From: Coprothermobacter sp.
Lineage (GTDB): Bacteria > Coprothermobacterota > Coprothermobacteria > Coprothermobacterales > Coprothermobacteraceae
Length of the DNA: 6,776 nucleotides
Reading direction: 5' to 3'
Assembly (NCBI GenBank): GCA_012842545.1
Contig: DUSQ01000024.1
Location: 1-6,776, forward strand
Made by a program: the position numbers and the translations under genes. Of this stretch, positions 5,339-6,776 are shown one piece after another; the first letter of the stretch is position 1, and each line of letters begins with the position of its first letter. The notes under the pieces were generated by a model. It made no database searches, had not been told where the DNA came from, and saw only the letters and a program-made list of their open reading frames with translations.

Positions 5339-6212
5339 TACTTGGATTGTCAATAAGTAAACGATCAACGTCCTGCGACGTCAAACCTTGCTCATAGAGC
5401 ATTGGAATGAACTTTTCAAACAGGTACACGTGACCATAGCCGCCGTATCGCTTTAAGTGTGACTTTCGCGTAATATCCAGAGATAAAAGAATGCTGTTTC
5501 CAAACCCCTGGCTCATAAGTGACGCAATATTCTTTGCTCTGAGCTCATCTGGTTGATAGCTGGTCTTACCAATTGTGTCAAAGCCCAGGTAACAACCATA
5601 TTCAGCAATGCGTATGTAATACTCCATGTCAGGGTTAAGATCCATGTGACCTATGACCACCTTAGCGGGGTTAACATGGTGTTCTACCAGAAAACGTATT
5701 TGTTCGAGGCCTTGTTTCCCCAAAGTGGTATGCGTGTAAATAGGCACATTGGTCTTACGCTGAGCCATTGCTGCCGCTTCAAAAACCTTTCTTTCCAGAT
5801 CAGTCATTTGGTCACTGGTTCCTATTTCACCTATGAGGGCAGCTTTAACTTTAGTTCCCTCTATCCCTTCCACTATTTCTTTTTCCATTACGGCGCACAG
5901 TTGGTCTACAGACAGCCGTTCTACTTCAGGAGGAAGATAAGGGCTCTTGTAATAGCCAGTGGAAGCTATCACATTCAAACCCGATTGGGTCGACAGCTTC
6001 TGCATTCTTTCAATATTCCGACCCATACCCCTGTTGGTGACATCTACAACAGTATCTACTCCCGCAGCTTTTAGCTGTTGCAGATCTTCTAACATGGCCG
6101 CGTCATCATTCAGATTGGAGTCATCACTCTTGTTCGATGAAAGATCAATCGTTAGATGTTCGTGCGCCAAAGTTCTACCGAGAACAGTGATAATCCCTAG
6201 AACTGATTCCAC
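5322..6212 (-). CDS. php: Phosphotriesterase-homology protein (Php/YhfV-like metal hydrolase)
   Basis: A binuclear-metal TIM-barrel hydrolase of the phosphotriesterase family, PHP branch. Its physiological substrate is unknown to me; lactones or phosphoesters are handled by relatives. Numbered from the upstream ATG at 6218, the ligands are H19 and H21 (LAHEHL), E131 in LIGEIGTS as bridging residue (Glu as in E. coli PHP, not the carbamylated Lys of true phosphotriesterases), H163 (YTHT), H191 (IGHMDLN) and D248 (LSLDITRKSHLK). The end YGGYGHVYLFEKFIP and LLIDNPSTWF also follows PHP. I choose GTG at 6212 as the start because AGGAG (6223-6219) is six bases away; it touches the ATG at 6218 with no spacer. 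This gives 296 residues. The gene lies 12 bases after the yhfT-like stop, so the two should be cotranscribed and coupled. Confidence 0.9.
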   Translation of the reverse strand: MESVLGIITVLGRTLAHEHLTIDLSSNKSDDSNLNDDAAMLEDLQQLKAAGVDTVVDVTNRGMGRNIERMQKLSTQSGLNVIASTGYYKSPYLPPEVERLSVDQLCAVMEKEIVEGIEGTKVKAALIGEIGTSDQMTDLERKVFEAAAMAQRKTNVPIYTHTTLGKQGLEQIRFLVEHHVNPAKVVIGHMDLNPDMEYYIRIAEYGCYLGFDTIGKTSYQPDELRAKNIASLMSQGFGNSILLSLDITRKSHLKRYGGYGHVYLFEKFIPMLYEQGLTSQDVDRLLIDNPSTWFLQ

Positions 6213-6224
6213 GAGCATCTCCTA

Positions 6225-6776
6225 TTACAACGCCGGCGGGATATACAGGCCGACGACAGCCAATATGTTGACCAGAATTCCCACTATGATTGCTCCTACT
6301 GGTCCTACTGCCATGCGTACTATGGGCCGGCCAGCAGCTTCATTAAGCAAGTAGATCCCTATCACCAGGAGCATTCCCAAGCCTGGGAGCATTGCATTAC
6401 CCGCATTAATTCCACCGACGAGCAATGCTATTTCCAGTAATTGACTCATTGACGATCTGATGTTGTCGGCTGATTTTCTTATGCCTGGAAATTTATCCAA
6501 GAACCCGGCTATGGCGCCCAACAAATACACTTCTGCAAAGATGATCACAAAACCTAATACAGCAGCAATAATCGGGTTGTTTACAAATAGGGCAGCGGCG
6601 AATATGAACGTCATGCCCACGGGGCCATATACACCTGTTGCAATGGCAGTGGTTCCAACCAGCGGAACAAATCCAATAGCTCTGGCTAGAGCAGCTAAAG
6701 CTGCATCGGTGTAATTTCCAGCCTTTACGAGGTTTAACGAAATAGGATCTCCTGCCAGCAGATGCATGGCTGTAGC
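6225..6776 (-). CDS. yhfT: YhfT-like membrane transport protein, 5' end missing
   Basis: The frame is open to the right edge, so the N-terminal part lies outside; the Met at 6767 is probably internal. About 183 residues are visible. They contain roughly five membrane segments with Gly- and Ala-rich helices (for example VPLVGTTAIATGVYGPVGMT, IIAAVLGFVIIFAEVYLLG, MLPGLGMLLVIGIYLL, VGPVGAIIVGILVNILAVVG). The pattern and the position directly before a phosphotriesterase-homology gene match YhfT, a putative transporter of about 430 residues in the E. coli yhf-php cluster. It may import a substrate that the hydrolase processes, which is inference from context. The stop overlaps the ribosome-binding region of the next gene. 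Confidence 0.75.
   Translation of the reverse strand, partial: ATAMHLLAGDPISLNLVKAGNYTDAALAALARAIGFVPLVGTTAIATGVYGPVGMTFIFAAALFVNNPIIAAVLGFVIIFAEVYLLGAIAGFLDKFPGIRKSADNIRSSMSQLLEIALLVGGINAGNAMLPGLGMLLVIGIYLLNEAAGRPIVRMAVGPVGAIIVGILVNILAVVGLYIPPAL

Noticed and set aside
5553..6074. A 173-codon plus-strand frame opposite the phosphotriesterase gene.
   Set aside because: It is antisense to a clearly conserved gene, has no family resemblance, and no good ribosome binding site was noted.

Overview
This window looks like part of the chromosome of a low- to mid-GC bacterium of Gram-positive (Firmicutes-like) or related thermophilic anaerobe type. The reasons are strong AGGAGG-type ribosome binding sites before almost every gene, GTG starts, a PTS component, an ABC-2 permease pair, and a YhfT/phosphotriesterase pair. 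No rRNA or other taxonomic marker is present, so the assignment is an inference. A Coprothermobacter- or Thermoanaerobacter-like source is only a guess.

Layout. Positions 1-1374 (+) hold two overlapping genes for ABC-2-type membrane permease proteins; the first is cut by the window edge. Positions 1455-1910 (+) encode a stand-alone PTS EIIA protein of the ascorbate (UlaC/SgaB) type. It has a GTG start, and that start can pair with an inverted-repeat arm lying upstream. Positions 1911-2453 form a 543-base leader. It contains an unlisted small ORF (2029-2172) with an excellent ribosome binding site and a Trp-rich C-terminus, several hairpins, and a 9-bp pairing between the small ORF's own Shine-Dalgarno sequence and a downstream anti-Shine-Dalgarno. 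This looks like a tryptophan-responsive leader. Positions 2454-4496 (+) are trpB and trpA. Positions 4606-5229 (+) encode a cytoplasmic DsbA/FrnE-like thiol oxidoreductase. On the minus strand, running toward it, are the end of a YhfT-like membrane protein gene (6225 to the window edge) and a phosphotriesterase-homology protein (5322-6212). A strong hairpin separates the convergent transcripts.

How the genes may work together. TrpB is complete: PLP lysine, catalytic glutamate, phosphate loop and C-terminal serine motif are all present. TrpA is not a normal alpha subunit. The catalytic Glu (Salmonella E49) is Gln, the active-site loop carrying T183 is shortened and replaced, and the phosphate-site Ser (S235) is Asp. 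The Asp that salt-bridges to TrpB (alpha D56 to beta K167) is kept on both sides. With no other trp genes in view and a Trp-rich leader in front, the best reading is a tryptophan synthase that makes Trp from free indole and serine. Its alpha subunit would serve only as an allosteric or structural partner, under Trp feedback at the leader. This is the most notable content of the window. It is inferred from sequence only.
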